A stretch of DNA of 43,326 nucleotides. Source: Ignavibacteriales bacterium. Its GTDB lineage: Bacteria; Bacteroidota; Ignavibacteria; UBA10030. Below the pieces are notes generated by a model. That model saw nothing but the letters and a program-made list of their open reading frames with translations. It had not been told where the DNA came from and searched no databases. The position numbers and the translations under genes were made by a program. The stretch is from NCBI GenBank assembly GCA_016192345.1, contig JACPUH010000019.1:1-43326 (forward strand). The letters run 5' to 3'. Shown here in pieces: positions 33,308-42,286 of the stretch. Within the stretch, counting starts at the first letter, position 1; every line of letters starts with the position of its first letter.

Positions 33308-34649
33308 GAATTTTCGCCTCGGGGTCCTTAGCCGTGTCGTGCTTCTGTCCGCGACCCTCTTGCTCCTCTTTTTCCTCCTGATCCAAACATCCTTTTTCGC
33401 GACCGCCGCCGTCGTCGCCATCATCATCACCCTGCAGATCGCTGCTCTAATCCGGTATGTGGAAAAAACCAATAACGATCTTGCCCGCTTTCTCCGGTCG
33501 ATCCGTTATGCGGATTTCTCCCAGACGTTCAGCGGGGGTGGAAAGGGGGGATCCTTCGAGGATCTCGCGGCAGCGTTTAGCGAGGTGATGAACGAATTCC
33601 GGCGCGCACGAGCGGAAAAAGAGGAGCATCACCAGTATCTCCAAACCGTGGTGCAGCATATCGGTGTAGGTCTGATTGCCTTCAAGCCGGACGGGGAGGT
33701 GGAGTTGATCAACACCGCTGCCAAACGCTTACTCGGCATCAACCACCTGAAGTCCATACGGAGCCTCGAGCACTCCAATAAGCCGCTTGTCGAGACGTTG
33801 TTCCGCCTGAAATCGGGGGAAAAGGGGCAACTCAAGAGCGAGGTCAACGGCGAGCTGATCCAGTTTGCAATCTACGCCACGGAGTTCCGGATGCGTGAGC
33901 AGCAGTATACGCTCGTGTCCATCCAGAACATCCGGAGCGAGCTGGAGGAAAAGGAAATGGAGGCGTGGCAGAAACTGATCCGTGTCCTGACCCACGAGAT
34001 TATGAATTCGATCACGCCGATCTCCTCCCTCGCCTCGACGGTAAACGATCTTCTGAAGCCGGTGGCCAACGGCGGGGACGCAACGCAACTGAGTCCGGAG
34101 AGCGTGGATGATATCCGCGGGGCCGTTCAGACCATTGAGAAACGGAGTGAGGGATTGCTCCACTTCGTGGATGCGTACCGGAACCTGACGCGGATCCCGA
34201 AGCCGAAATTCTCAATCTTTCGCGTGTCTGAACTGTTTGCTCAAGTGGAGCAACTGATGCGGGTCCAGATCCCGGAAAAACCGGTCCGCTTCACCACCCG
34301 TGTGGAACCCGAGAGCCTCGAGGTCACCGCCGACTCCGAACTAATCGAGCAGGTTCTGATCAATCTCCTCCTCAATGCGATCCATGCCGTGCAGGGTCAA
34401 CCAAACGCAGAGATCCGGCTCACGGCACACCTGGATGAACGCGGAAGGCTGTCGATTGCCGTCTCGGATAACGGTCCGGGCATTACGGAAGAAGCCCGCG
34501 AGAAAATCTTCATCCCCTTTTTCACCACGAAGCCGGAGGGTTCCGGCATCGGACTCAGCCTTTCGAAAGAGATCATGCGCTTACATCGCGGGACGATCCA
34601 GGTTTCGTCGAAACCGGGAGTGGAGACAACGTTCCGGCTGGTGTTCTGA
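33297..34649 (+). CDS. Sensor histidine kinase, NtrY-like with two TM helices (450 aa)
   Basis: Partner kinase of the preceding regulator; its ATG overlaps that gene by 11 nt. Two hydrophobic helices at about 12-30 and 34-54 are separated by only a few residues, so there is no periplasmic sensor domain. A HAMP-like linker follows (to about 105), then a PAS-like domain at about 113-212 (HIGVGLIAFKPDGEVELINT), then the dimerisation helix with H233 in LTHEIMNSITPI. The ATPase region has the N-box asparagine at 360, DNGPG at 391-395, and GSGIGL at 415-420. All catalytic motifs are present. The lack of an external domain resembles intramembrane-sensing kinases such as BceS, which read the state of an ABC exporter. 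That parallel is inference. Confidence 0.93.
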   Translation: MAFKNFRLGVLSRVVLLSATLLLLFFLLIQTSFFATAAVVAIIITLQIAALIRYVEKTNNDLARFLRSIRYADFSQTFSGGGKGGSFEDLAAAFSEVMNEFRRARAEKEEHHQYLQTVVQHIGVGLIAFKPDGEVELINTAAKRLLGINHLKSIRSLEHSNKPLVETLFRLKSGEKGQLKSEVNGELIQFAIYATEFRMREQQYTLVSIQNIRSELEEKEMEAWQKLIRVLTHEIMNSITPISSLASTVNDLLKPVANGGDATQLSPESVDDIRGAVQTIEKRSEGLLHFVDAYRNLTRIPKPKFSIFRVSELFAQVEQLMRVQIPEKPVRFTTRVEPESLEVTADSELIEQVLINLLLNAIHAVQGQPNAEIRLTAHLDERGRLSIAVSDNGPGITEEAREKIFIPFFTTKPEGSGIGLSLSKEIMRLHRGTIQVSSKPGVETTFRLVF

Positions 34650-34924
34650 TTGATGCCGATTGCGCAGAGCAAAAAGACTTTGTCGGGATTCCTCTCTCCA
34701 TGCCCCTGCGGTAGGAGAAGAACTCCGACTTGATGGAGGCTCGCCAGACCTTTGGAGATCGGAACCATAAAGCCGATATCGAGAGCAATCGCACATAGAG
34801 AACCTCTCTTAAACAAGAATGCCCAACCGGCATAGCATTGCATGGTGGGGCAGCTTGTTTTCGGTACATCGTCCTTGCGATACTTCTTACCTCCTACTCC
34901 TCACTTATTACTTCCAGCCACAGA

Positions 34925-36499
34925 TTACGGAGTTTTCCCGGCTGTGTCTGTCGCAATCGTTTGATGCACCAGTTCACTCTCATTGCCGGTTCGATCGACG
35001 GCGGAAACCGCAATGCGGGCAAGTGGACGAGTGGTGGTGAAGACGCTATCCTGACCGGTCCTGGTGCGAAGATGCTCGACGGCAGTTCGCGTCAGGGCAA
35101 GGGGCATCGTGCGGTCTTTCTTGTTCAGAATCTTGTACTCCCAGCTCGCCCCGTATTGATAGTAGACAACCCATCGAAACACATCGAGCTCATTCTTGTG
35201 TGACCAGGTAACGACCAGTGTGTCGTTCTCACTGTTCGTCTCGACTCCCGGAGTTGCGGGGGAAGTATTGTCGAGCCACGGAGAAGGGGGAACAAGCGCG
35301 GGTTTTTGATAGGGGGTTTTTCTCAACCCGTCCCGGAGAAGTGTGCTGTCCCGCATGAACGCGCGCATGCTGAAATGGACGTGCCCGGGCGCCTCGGGGG
35401 CAAACCCGCGGGCGATCATGATCTGGTTGTTGACCTCATCCATCCCCTTTGTATTGATCATGCGCCCCGAATTCATTCCGGGCCAGAGGTTGCGCCCCTT
35501 CGTGTTCTCATGCGCCCACCAGTTCAGCAACACGGGAAAACTTTGAGGAACCTGGCTGATGGGCCAGTACAGTTGCGGCGTCCAATAATCGACCCATCCC
35601 TCGTTGAGCCAGAGGCGTGCATCGGCGTACAATCGATCGTACTGATCGTACCCCTCGATCGAGGGGGGATTGAAGGGGCGCCAGATGCCGAAGGGACTCA
35701 ACCCGAATTTTACATGAGGCTTCTCTTTTTTAATGCCTTTATACACGCGCTCGATGAGGGCGTTGACATTCTGCCTCCGCCAGTCGTTCCGCTCCATGCT
35801 TCCCCCCGACTTTTTGTACGCATCGTAACTCTCATCATCCGGGAAGTTGCCGTCGCCGTACGGATAGAAATAATCGTCGAAGTGCGCCCCATCCACATCG
35901 TACCGTTTCACCACGTCCATGACGACGTTATAGGAAAGATCCTGAACCTCCTGAATACCCGGATCGAGCCAGTAGGTATTGTTGTCCGTTTTCTTTGCCA
36001 GGTCGGGACGTTTGTGGACAATGGAGGTCGGCGTGACATCGGCCCCTCTACGCAAATGGGCGCGATAGGGATTGAACCAGACGTGGAGCTCAAGGCCCCG
36101 ATCGTGCGCTTCCTTGACCCAGAACTGGAGCGGGTCGTAAAACGGTTCGGGTGCCTTTCCCTGTTCGCCGGTGAGGTAGTACGACCATGGTTCGAGTTCG
36201 CTCAGGTACATCGCATCGCAGTGTGGGCGGACCTGGAAGATAATGGCATTGAGATTGAGGGCTGTGCACGTGTCAAGGATGGCCCGCGCTTCCCGTTGCT
36301 GCTCCTCGATGGAAAGACCCGGCTTGCTGGGCCAGTCGATGTTACCGACGGTGGCAACCCAGACTGCTCGGAATTCACGCTCTGCCCAGGGGATTCGCCG
36401 CGGGGCATCACCCCGGACATCCGGCCTGGAAAGGGCACAGCCATCAATGGACATCAGGAGTGCGGGGATCAATACCATAAAAAGGAGGATTCGTTTCAT
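34925..36499 (-). CDS. GHL10 / DUF187-type glycoside hydrolase-like lipoprotein (524 aa)
   Basis: Probable envelope glycosidase; substrate unknown. I start at 36499 (MKRILLFMVLIPALLMSIDG-C) since AAGGAA precedes it and a lipoprotein-type signal with a cysteine at 21 results; the open frame extends 27 codons further without a ribosome site. EFRAVWVATVGNIDWPS opens a GHL10 (glycosyl-hydrolase-like 10, as in YngK) barrel with NAIIFQVRPHCDA, LELHVWFNPYRAH, VDGAHFDDYFYPY, KFGLSPFGIWRP and VDYWTPQLYWP in order. After about residue 400 a fibronectin-III-like domain follows (TLVVTWSHKN ... ISAVDRTGNES type). It is convergent with the kinase gene across 275 nt in which I see no gene or clear terminator. 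Confidence 0.9.
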   Translation of the reverse strand: MKRILLFMVLIPALLMSIDGCALSRPDVRGDAPRRIPWAEREFRAVWVATVGNIDWPSKPGLSIEEQQREARAILDTCTALNLNAIIFQVRPHCDAMYLSELEPWSYYLTGEQGKAPEPFYDPLQFWVKEAHDRGLELHVWFNPYRAHLRRGADVTPTSIVHKRPDLAKKTDNNTYWLDPGIQEVQDLSYNVVMDVVKRYDVDGAHFDDYFYPYGDGNFPDDESYDAYKKSGGSMERNDWRRQNVNALIERVYKGIKKEKPHVKFGLSPFGIWRPFNPPSIEGYDQYDRLYADARLWLNEGWVDYWTPQLYWPISQVPQSFPVLLNWWAHENTKGRNLWPGMNSGRMINTKGMDEVNNQIMIARGFAPEAPGHVHFSMRAFMRDSTLLRDGLRKTPYQKPALVPPSPWLDNTSPATPGVETNSENDTLVVTWSHKNELDVFRWVVYYQYGASWEYKILNKKDRTMPLALTRTAVEHLRTRTGQDSVFTTTRPLARIAVSAVDRTGNESELVHQTIATDTAGKTP

Positions 36500-36888
36500 G
36501 AGAAGTTTCCTTCGAGATGAGGGTCCTGAGAATCGCGCTTCAAGCAAAAAACCATCATGAGCCGTGTACATCACATGCACGGTTGTTTATCGTTGCTTGA
36601 CGGTGTGCAGTGTACGAAAGGGTTGGAAGAGGAACAAGTGAAATAGGCAATCGAGGCAATACATTTGTCAACCTTGCGAAATGAGTTTTGGGGGTGTGGA
36701 GGGGCGCGGCGGTCGACTATGCCGTGGAATCCTCGAACCCCGGGCGATCCATCGAATCCGGAGGGACAATCTCCATCATCATTCAGTATTTAAACAAAGG
36801 GAGGTATCCCTTTAAAAAGAACTTGAATGGTGATCAAACGGGATGCATGTTTAAACTGACTAAGATAACCATATCACCTCAAACACCT
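36500..36888. other. Intergenic region with a perfect hairpin
   Basis: 389 nt between the divergent GHL10 lipoprotein and the helix-turn-helix relic. AAAGGGA (36796-36802) and TCCCTTT (36807-36813) form a 7-bp perfect inverted repeat around GGTA. It is not followed by a T-run on either strand, so an operator is more likely than a terminator. CCGTG at 36562-36566 and CACGG at 36578-36582 form a looser inverted repeat near the lipoprotein start. I find no convincing -10/-35 pair. Confidence 0.35.
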
Positions 36889-37029
36889 ATGTCCGTTCGC
36901 TCTCTCCTTTCCCCGAACGATGTCGCCAGGCTTCTCAACATCGCTGAGACAACGATCAAGCGGTGGGCCGACGAGCAGGCACTTCTTGCGCGTATTTTTG
37001 CCTGGAGTGAGAATCGGCTTGAATTGTGA
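36889..37029 (+). pseudogene. Truncated MerR/excisionase-type helix-turn-helix (46 aa)
   Basis: ATG 36889 opens MSVRSLLSPNDVARLLNIAE, then TTIKRWADEQALLARIF, a good match to the first helix-turn-helix of MerR-like or excisionase-type DNA-binding domains (S-x-x-D-V-A-R-L-L-x-I-x-x-x-T-I-K-R-W). It then departs from the family and stops within nine residues, before the wing that normally follows. It could be a fragment of a lost regulator or a shortened product. Its stop (TGA, 37027) overlaps the GTG start of the TonB receptor, so translation of the fragment may help start the receptor. Confidence 0.55.
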
Positions 37030-39311
37030 TCCATAAATTTACCAGAAGCCTTATCGTCTATCTCCTCACGGTCCCTTCGCTTCTCTCCCAGGAAGCAATA
37101 CCACGGGGAGTCGTTACGGGTCAAGTCGTCCACGGAACAACAAGGGAACCGCTCATCGGTGCGAACGTGCTTGTCGTTGGGACAACGGTCGGTGCTGCGA
37201 CCAACGAGACCGGCCGTTTTCGTATCGACAACATTCCGGCAGGCATCTATCTCGTCCGTGCCAGCATGATAGGTTTTTCGACCGCCGTGAAAACCGACGT
37301 TGTCGTTTCGCCGTCCCGACCCGTTGAACTCCTCTTTGAACTTACCGAGGCAACCATTGAGCTGCAGGAGGTCACCGTCACCGGTCAGTACTTCCAAAAA
37401 TCACCCGATGCTCTCCTGAGTATTCACACGCAATCCTATGAGGAAATTCGCCGACTTCCCGGCGGGTTCGAGGATGTCCTCCGCGCAGTATCGATCCTCC
37501 CGGGTGTAGCGCAGGTTGACCCGGGGCGTAACGACCTGATGGTGCGCGGAGGGGCACCGTCGGAGAATCTCTACATCGTGGACAATCTTGAAGTCGCCAA
37601 CATCAATCATTTTGGTACACAGGGAAGCGGAGGCGGACCGCTGAGTTATATTAATCTCGACTTTGTCGACGGCACCTCCTTTTCCACGGGGGGCTTCGGT
37701 GTTCGCTACGGGGACAGGCTTTCGTCGGTTCTCACCATTGACCTTCGCGAAGGACGCAAGGACAAGCTCGGCGGAAAGGCAACCCTTTCCGCAACACAGT
37801 TCGGTTTGAGCGCCGAAGGGCCTTTGCAGGACCAAGGGTCATTTCTTGTCTCTGCGCGACGGAGTTATCTCGACTTCATCTTTAAAGCCGCGGGGTTTGG
37901 ATTCGTCCCGGAATATTGGGATTTTCTGGGAAAAGCCTCGTACCGGCTGGGAAAGCAAGATCGACTCACCGTGCTCGGGATTCTCGCTCTGGATCATGTG
38001 AAGCTTTTCAATACCACAGAGGAGCTGCGGTACAGCAATTCGAGGATTCTTGCAAGTGATCACACGCAGGGGGTGACGGGAATCTCATGGCAACATCTGC
38101 TGGGGTCGGGTACCCTGACCGTCACGGCCGGTCAAACCTCCCTCCACTTTGATTATCGTCAAACCGATTCGCTGCTTCAGCCGATCTTCAAGAACATTTC
38201 CACCGAGCGTGAATTCTCACTCCGCTCTGACCTGGTCTACCTGTTGAACGAGGGCACGGAGCTCTCAGCCGGATTGCAGGGCCGATGGATTGGTTTCGAG
38301 AGCGACCTTCTCCTGCGCCCCTTCTGGACAAACTACGGTCAACAACTTTCCGTCAATGCCCGCTTCGATACCACCATGTCCAAACTCGCGGCCTATCTCC
38401 AGGTGGCGCAACGCTTCGGCTTTTTACGAGTGATCCTTGGAGGTCGCTTAGACTATTTCTCACTGATTCAAACCACGACCACCGTGGCGCCACGTTTTTC
38501 GCTGACCTATGCATTCTCTCCACTTACAACTCTGAGTGTGAGCGCCGGACAGTACCATCAGGCACCGTCCTCCATCTGGCTTGTTGCCAATCCGGCCAAC
38601 CGTTTGTTGGCGTTTCTCGGCGTGGATCAGTACGTGGCAGGACTGGAGCGGTTTCTCCGGCACGACATCAAACTGAGCCTTGAAATTTACCGCAAAACCT
38701 ATCATTCTTATCCCGCCAGCACCATCCGCCCATTTCTTGTACTGGCAAATACCGGTGCGGGTTTCGGGGGATCGGAAGACGGGTTTTCATCCTTCGGACT
38801 CGATCCCCTCGTCAGCGGCGGCACCGGGCGTTCGGAAGGAGCAGAACTGTTTCTTCAGAAGAAATTCTCCGAGGTACCATGCTATGGGACCGTCAGCCTG
38901 AGTTACAGCCGCACGGCGTTTACGGCGTTGGATGGTGTTGAGCGTCCGGGGAGCTTTGACCAACGATGGATTCTGAATATGGGCGGGGGATACATCTTAA
39001 AAGACACCTGGGAGTTCAGCGGCAAATTTCGCGTCGCGACAGGGAGGCCGTACACTCCTTACAATCTCAACGGGTCACAGGACGCCGCGCGGTATAACAG
39101 CGAGCGCATCCCGACAAATCACAGCCTTGACCTGCGCGCAGACCGAAGGTGGGTGTTTGACACCTGGACAGTAATCACGTACATCGATGTGCAGAATGTG
39201 TACAACCGGAAGCCGCGGTCCCTGCCGCGGTATAACGAGCGTACGCGGCGGACGGAGGAAAATGAGTCAATCGGGATCCTTCCTTCGATCGGGATCAGTG
39301 CGGAGTTTTAG
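37026..39311 (+). CDS. TonB-dependent outer-membrane receptor (761 aa)
   Basis: Outer-membrane beta-barrel for energised uptake. GTG start, signal peptide to about residue 22 (SLIVYLLTVPSLLSQEA). A carboxypeptidase-regulatory-like beta domain at about 28-110 (GVVTGQVVHGTTREPLIGAN ... TNETGRFRIDNIPAG), then the plug at about 115-245 (RNDLMVRGGAPSENLYIVDN). The rest is barrel, ending in ISAEF with the C-terminal phenylalanine used for outer-membrane assembly. No SusD partner follows, so this is not a classic SusC/D pair. The receptor type with a regulatory-like front domain is common in the Bacteroidota and relatives. The substrate is not evident. Start choice relies on the signal peptide; the ribosome site is weak. 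Confidence 0.9.
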   Translation: MIHKFTRSLIVYLLTVPSLLSQEAIPRGVVTGQVVHGTTREPLIGANVLVVGTTVGAATNETGRFRIDNIPAGIYLVRASMIGFSTAVKTDVVVSPSRPVELLFELTEATIELQEVTVTGQYFQKSPDALLSIHTQSYEEIRRLPGGFEDVLRAVSILPGVAQVDPGRNDLMVRGGAPSENLYIVDNLEVANINHFGTQGSGGGPLSYINLDFVDGTSFSTGGFGVRYGDRLSSVLTIDLREGRKDKLGGKATLSATQFGLSAEGPLQDQGSFLVSARRSYLDFIFKAAGFGFVPEYWDFLGKASYRLGKQDRLTVLGILALDHVKLFNTTEELRYSNSRILASDHTQGVTGISWQHLLGSGTLTVTAGQTSLHFDYRQTDSLLQPIFKNISTEREFSLRSDLVYLLNEGTELSAGLQGRWIGFESDLLLRPFWTNYGQQLSVNARFDTTMSKLAAYLQVAQRFGFLRVILGGRLDYFSLIQTTTTVAPRFSLTYAFSPLTTLSVSAGQYHQAPSSIWLVANPANRLLAFLGVDQYVAGLERFLRHDIKLSLEIYRKTYHSYPASTIRPFLVLANTGAGFGGSEDGFSSFGLDPLVSGGTGRSEGAELFLQKKFSEVPCYGTVSLSYSRTAFTALDGVERPGSFDQRWILNMGGGYILKDTWEFSGKFRVATGRPYTPYNLNGSQDAARYNSERIPTNHSLDLRADRRWVFDTWTVITYIDVQNVYNRKPRSLPRYNERTRRTEENESIGILPSIGISAEF

Positions 39312-39509
39312 TTCATGAAGGAGGAGGCCGGATCTGAAACACCGACATCCGAGCGAGACGTCTTTCTTCGAAGGGCCCAAATGCCGATCCTCAACACTCC
39401 CTCCCGAGGTTTTACCCGTTTAAGCGTGAAAAGTGAAAATTCCCGTTGAAATGAAGGAAAACCTCTTTCCTCGTCCAAGCCGGTGACCGTGTCCTCAGTA
39501 AACATTCCA

Positions 39510-39538
39510 TTGACCTTCACTCGGTGAATTCGTAATAT
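39510..39538 (+). promoter_or_regulatory. Sigma-70-type promoter of the chemosensory operon
   Basis: TTGACC (39510-39515), 17-nt spacer, TAATAT (39533-39538). It matches the -35/-10 consensus in five and four positions with ideal spacing. Predicted start near 39545, about 54 nt before the CheW start. The rest of the 287-nt gap from 39312 holds no recognisable gene. Confidence 0.6.
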
Positions 39539-39598
39539 CCTACTGTCAACTTATTCTTCGCGAACCGATGGAATAGGACCCCTCTTCCAGGAGCACTC

Positions 39599-40051
39599 GT
39601 GAACAAGCCTCTCCAACTCGTTCAGTTTACGCTTGATGAACAGCGCTATGCGCTCGTACTCTCCGCGCTCGATCGCATCGTCCGTTCCATCGCGATCACC
39701 CCCCTTCCAAAAGCTCCGCCAATCATTCTCGGCATCATCAACGTCCAGGGAAGTATCGTTCCCGTTGTGAATATGCGCGGGCGGTTCCGTGTGCGGGAGA
39801 AGGAACAGGATATTCATGACCAGATGATCATCGCGAAAACACAACGCCGGCGCGTCGCATTTCTTGCTGACGGCACCGCAGGGGTGCTGGAATATCCTGA
39901 AGAGAGTATTATCGGAGCAGCGGAAATCAGTCCCCAAGTGGCATACCTGCGAGGAGTGGCAAAACTCGAGGATGGCCTTCTTCTCATTCATGACCTCGAC
40001 ACATTTCTTTCACTGGACGAGCATCGAGCGTTGGACCAAGCCTTGCACTGA
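39599..40051 (+). CDS. cheW: CheW-like coupling protein (150 aa)
   Basis: Scaffold linking chemoreceptor and CheA kinase in the cytoplasm. GTG start with AGGAG seven nt upstream. The single CheW domain covers nearly the whole protein: LVQFTLDEQRYALVLSALDR, then IILGIINVQGSIVPVVNMRG and DQMIIAKTQRRRVAFLADGT. Length (150) is normal. First gene behind the promoter at 39510-39538; it ends 28 nt before the methyltransferase start. In Wsp-type clusters this position corresponds to WspB. Confidence 0.92.
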   Translation: MNKPLQLVQFTLDEQRYALVLSALDRIVRSIAITPLPKAPPIILGIINVQGSIVPVVNMRGRFRVREKEQDIHDQMIIAKTQRRRVAFLADGTAGVLEYPEESIIGAAEISPQVAYLRGVAKLEDGLLLIHDLDTFLSLDEHRALDQALH

Positions 40052-40079
40052 GTCGCGTTCCACAAAATCATGGGGGGCC

Positions 40080-41615
40080 ATGACACGCATGACGCCAAGA
40101 GTCGACGAGGAACTCCTATCCCGGTTCAGCGATGCCGTGTCTGAACGCATGGGGCTGTTGTTTCCGAAGGAACGGTGGGGGGACTTGGAGCGGGCGGTCC
40201 AATCCGCAGGCGCCGAACTTGGTTTCGCCAGACCGGAGCCAACGATCCGCTGGTTCCTCTCGTCCAACCTCGACAAGAAACAAACGGAAATTCTCGCGAG
40301 TCTCCTGACCGTTGGCGAAACGTATTTCTTCCGCGATGCCGGGAGCTTCCGGGCTCTCTCGGAACACATCCTTCCGGCTTTGATCTCTTCCAGGCGCGAG
40401 AACAAACGATTGAGAATCTGGAGCGCCGGATGTTGCACGGGCGAAGAGCCTTACTCGATCGCCATGCTTCTCCATTCACTCCTGCCGGACTTCAAAGACT
40501 GGGTCATTACCATTCTCGGGACAGATATCAATCCCCGGTTTCTTCACAAGGCTTCCGAAGGGATTTACGGGGAGTGGTCGTTTCGCGAGACACCTTCGTG
40601 GGTGCAGGAGCGCTTCTTCGTGAAACGCCGCGACGGCCGGTACGAGATTCTTCCCGCGATACGGGACGCGGTCACCTTTGCCCCTCTCAACCTGATCGAC
40701 GATTCGTACCCGTCGTTCCTCACCAATACGAACGCGATGGACCTCGTGCTGTGCAGAAACGTCATGATGTATTTCCATCCCCGGCGGGCCCGGACGGTCG
40801 TTAAGAAATTGTTTTATGCTCTTGTCGACACAGGATGGTTGCTCGTCAGCCCAAGCGAAATGTCACAAACGCTGTTCCCTGAATTCGAATCGGTACCTTT
40901 CTCCGACGCGTTCTGTTACCGGAAAAGCGCGAGACGAGTCGATGAAACCACCCCCCTTCCATCCCTGGCCGAGACTCCCGCACCGATCCCCGGAGTCGGG
41001 GACACACACCTGTTCGATATTTCCGCGACCGTTTCATTCACGAGGGACCCTGTCCCACGTGATTTACCCTTAGAGGCTAAGGAAACGAAAGTGATCGCCG
41101 CCCCCCTTGCGCCGCAGGAGATATACCAAAGAGCCCGGGCCGAATACGAGAATGGGGCTTACGCAACGGCCGCGGCCTTGATCCGCACTTCTTTGGAGCC
41201 ATACCCGGATAATGCTTCGCTCTGCTCGCTGCTTGCCCGTATCCTTGCAAGCCAGGGCGACCTCGCGGGAGCCGAACAATTGTGCCGCAGAGCGATCGAA
41301 GCCGATAAACTGAACCATGCGCACCGTTATCTTTACGCGACCATTGTGCTTGAAGAGGGGCGCGAGAGCGACGCAGCCCGTTCACTGCATGAGGCGATCT
41401 ACCTCGATCCCGATTCCCCCCTTCCCTATTTCCTGCTGGGTAATCTCGCACATCGGCAGGGGAGAAGGCGTGAAGCCGGAAAGCATTTCCGTCGGACGCT
41501 CCGGCTTCTCGAGCAATTTCCACAGGACGAGGTGTTGCATGAGTCGGAGGGGATGACTGCCGGCCGGCTCATGCAAATCATCGACTCGTTCGTGCAGGAG
41601 GAGGCACACCGATGA
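40080..41615 (+). CDS. CheR methyltransferase with C-terminal TPRs (511 aa)
   Basis: Methylates receptor glutamates using S-adenosylmethionine. I take ATG 40080 (MTRMTPRVDEELL) with a G-rich ribosome site; longer upstream frame reads through the CheW gene. N-terminal helical CheR domain to about 75 (NLDKKQTEILASLLTVGETYFFRD follows), then the SAM-binding core with IWSAGCCTGEEPYS at 113-126, GTDINPRFL at 147-155 and VLCRNVMMYFHP at 223-234. After a proline-rich linker (about 290-345), three to four TPR repeats occupy 348-490. CheR fused to TPRs is the WspC/FrzF arrangement. The stop overlaps the next CheW by ATGA. Confidence 0.93.
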   Translation: MTRMTPRVDEELLSRFSDAVSERMGLLFPKERWGDLERAVQSAGAELGFARPEPTIRWFLSSNLDKKQTEILASLLTVGETYFFRDAGSFRALSEHILPALISSRRENKRLRIWSAGCCTGEEPYSIAMLLHSLLPDFKDWVITILGTDINPRFLHKASEGIYGEWSFRETPSWVQERFFVKRRDGRYEILPAIRDAVTFAPLNLIDDSYPSFLTNTNAMDLVLCRNVMMYFHPRRARTVVKKLFYALVDTGWLLVSPSEMSQTLFPEFESVPFSDAFCYRKSARRVDETTPLPSLAETPAPIPGVGDTHLFDISATVSFTRDPVPRDLPLEAKETKVIAAPLAPQEIYQRARAEYENGAYATAAALIRTSLEPYPDNASLCSLLARILASQGDLAGAEQLCRRAIEADKLNHAHRYLYATIVLEEGRESDAARSLHEAIYLDPDSPLPYFLLGNLAHRQGRRREAGKHFRRTLRLLEQFPQDEVLHESEGMTAGRLMQIIDSFVQEEAHR

Positions 41616-42253
41616 ATGGGAAACCTCATAGCGAAATCATCGATCGCAATCGAAACGTCGATTGGGCCAAGATCCACAGGCGACTTGAAGCGGTTCGCGA
41701 ACGCCTTTCCTCCGGCTGGAATCCTTCACCGGAGAAGACGGCCGAGATCCTTCGCGCGCGGGCAACGGAGCTCGCGCAGGAACCAAAGGCAGATGTACCG
41801 GAAGAGGGATCTCTGGAAATCGCGGAATTTTTGCTTGCCAACGAGCGCTACGGTATAGAGACTGCGTTTGTCCGCGAAGTGTACCCCCTCAGGGAATTAA
41901 CTCCGCTCCCCGGCACGCCGGCATTTGTCCTTGGGATCATCAACGTGCGGGGAAGAATACTCTCGGTGCTCGATCTCAAGAAATTCTTTGGCCTCCCGGA
42001 AAAAGGCCTCACCGACCTCAACAAGGTAATCGTTGCACGCTCACCCGCAATGGAGATCGGCATCCTGGCCGACACGATTCTCGGCGTCAAAAAAATACGG
42101 CGGGAAAGCATTCAGCCCCCGTTGCCAACACTGGTCGGAATTCGGGAACAATATCTCCGCGGAATCACCAGTGACCATGGCATCATCCTCGACGCGGGGA
42201 AACTTCTCTCGGACAAGAACCTTGTGGTCCATGAGGAAATCGACATTGTGTGA
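41612..42253 (+). CDS. CheW-like coupling protein with N-terminal extension (213 aa)
   Basis: Second scaffold protein of the operon. An N-terminal segment of about 65 residues (NRNVDWAKIHRRLEAVRERL ... PEKTAEILRARATELAQEP) is charged and helical, then a CheW domain: IAEFLLANERYGIETAFVRE, FVLGIINVRGRILSVLDLKK, EIGILADTILGVKKIRRESI. The extension with a conserved DW and helical RARA pattern is typical of the CheW that follows CheR-TPR genes (WspD position). Starts inside the CheR stop (ATGA), so the two are coupled. Confidence 0.92.
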   Translation: MNGKPHSEIIDRNRNVDWAKIHRRLEAVRERLSSGWNPSPEKTAEILRARATELAQEPKADVPEEGSLEIAEFLLANERYGIETAFVREVYPLRELTPLPGTPAFVLGIINVRGRILSVLDLKKFFGLPEKGLTDLNKVIVARSPAMEIGILADTILGVKKIRRESIQPPLPTLVGIREQYLRGITSDHGIILDAGKLLSDKNLVVHEEIDIV

Positions 42254-42286
42254 CATCCAAACGATTTTCATAAAAAGGGGCAACCC

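Noticed and set aside
34650..34924. Short open frames in the convergent gap between kinase and GHL10 genes
   Set aside because: Several frames are open on both strands, but none has a ribosome site plus a recognisable domain. The T/C-rich stretch near 34885-34920 is low complexity.
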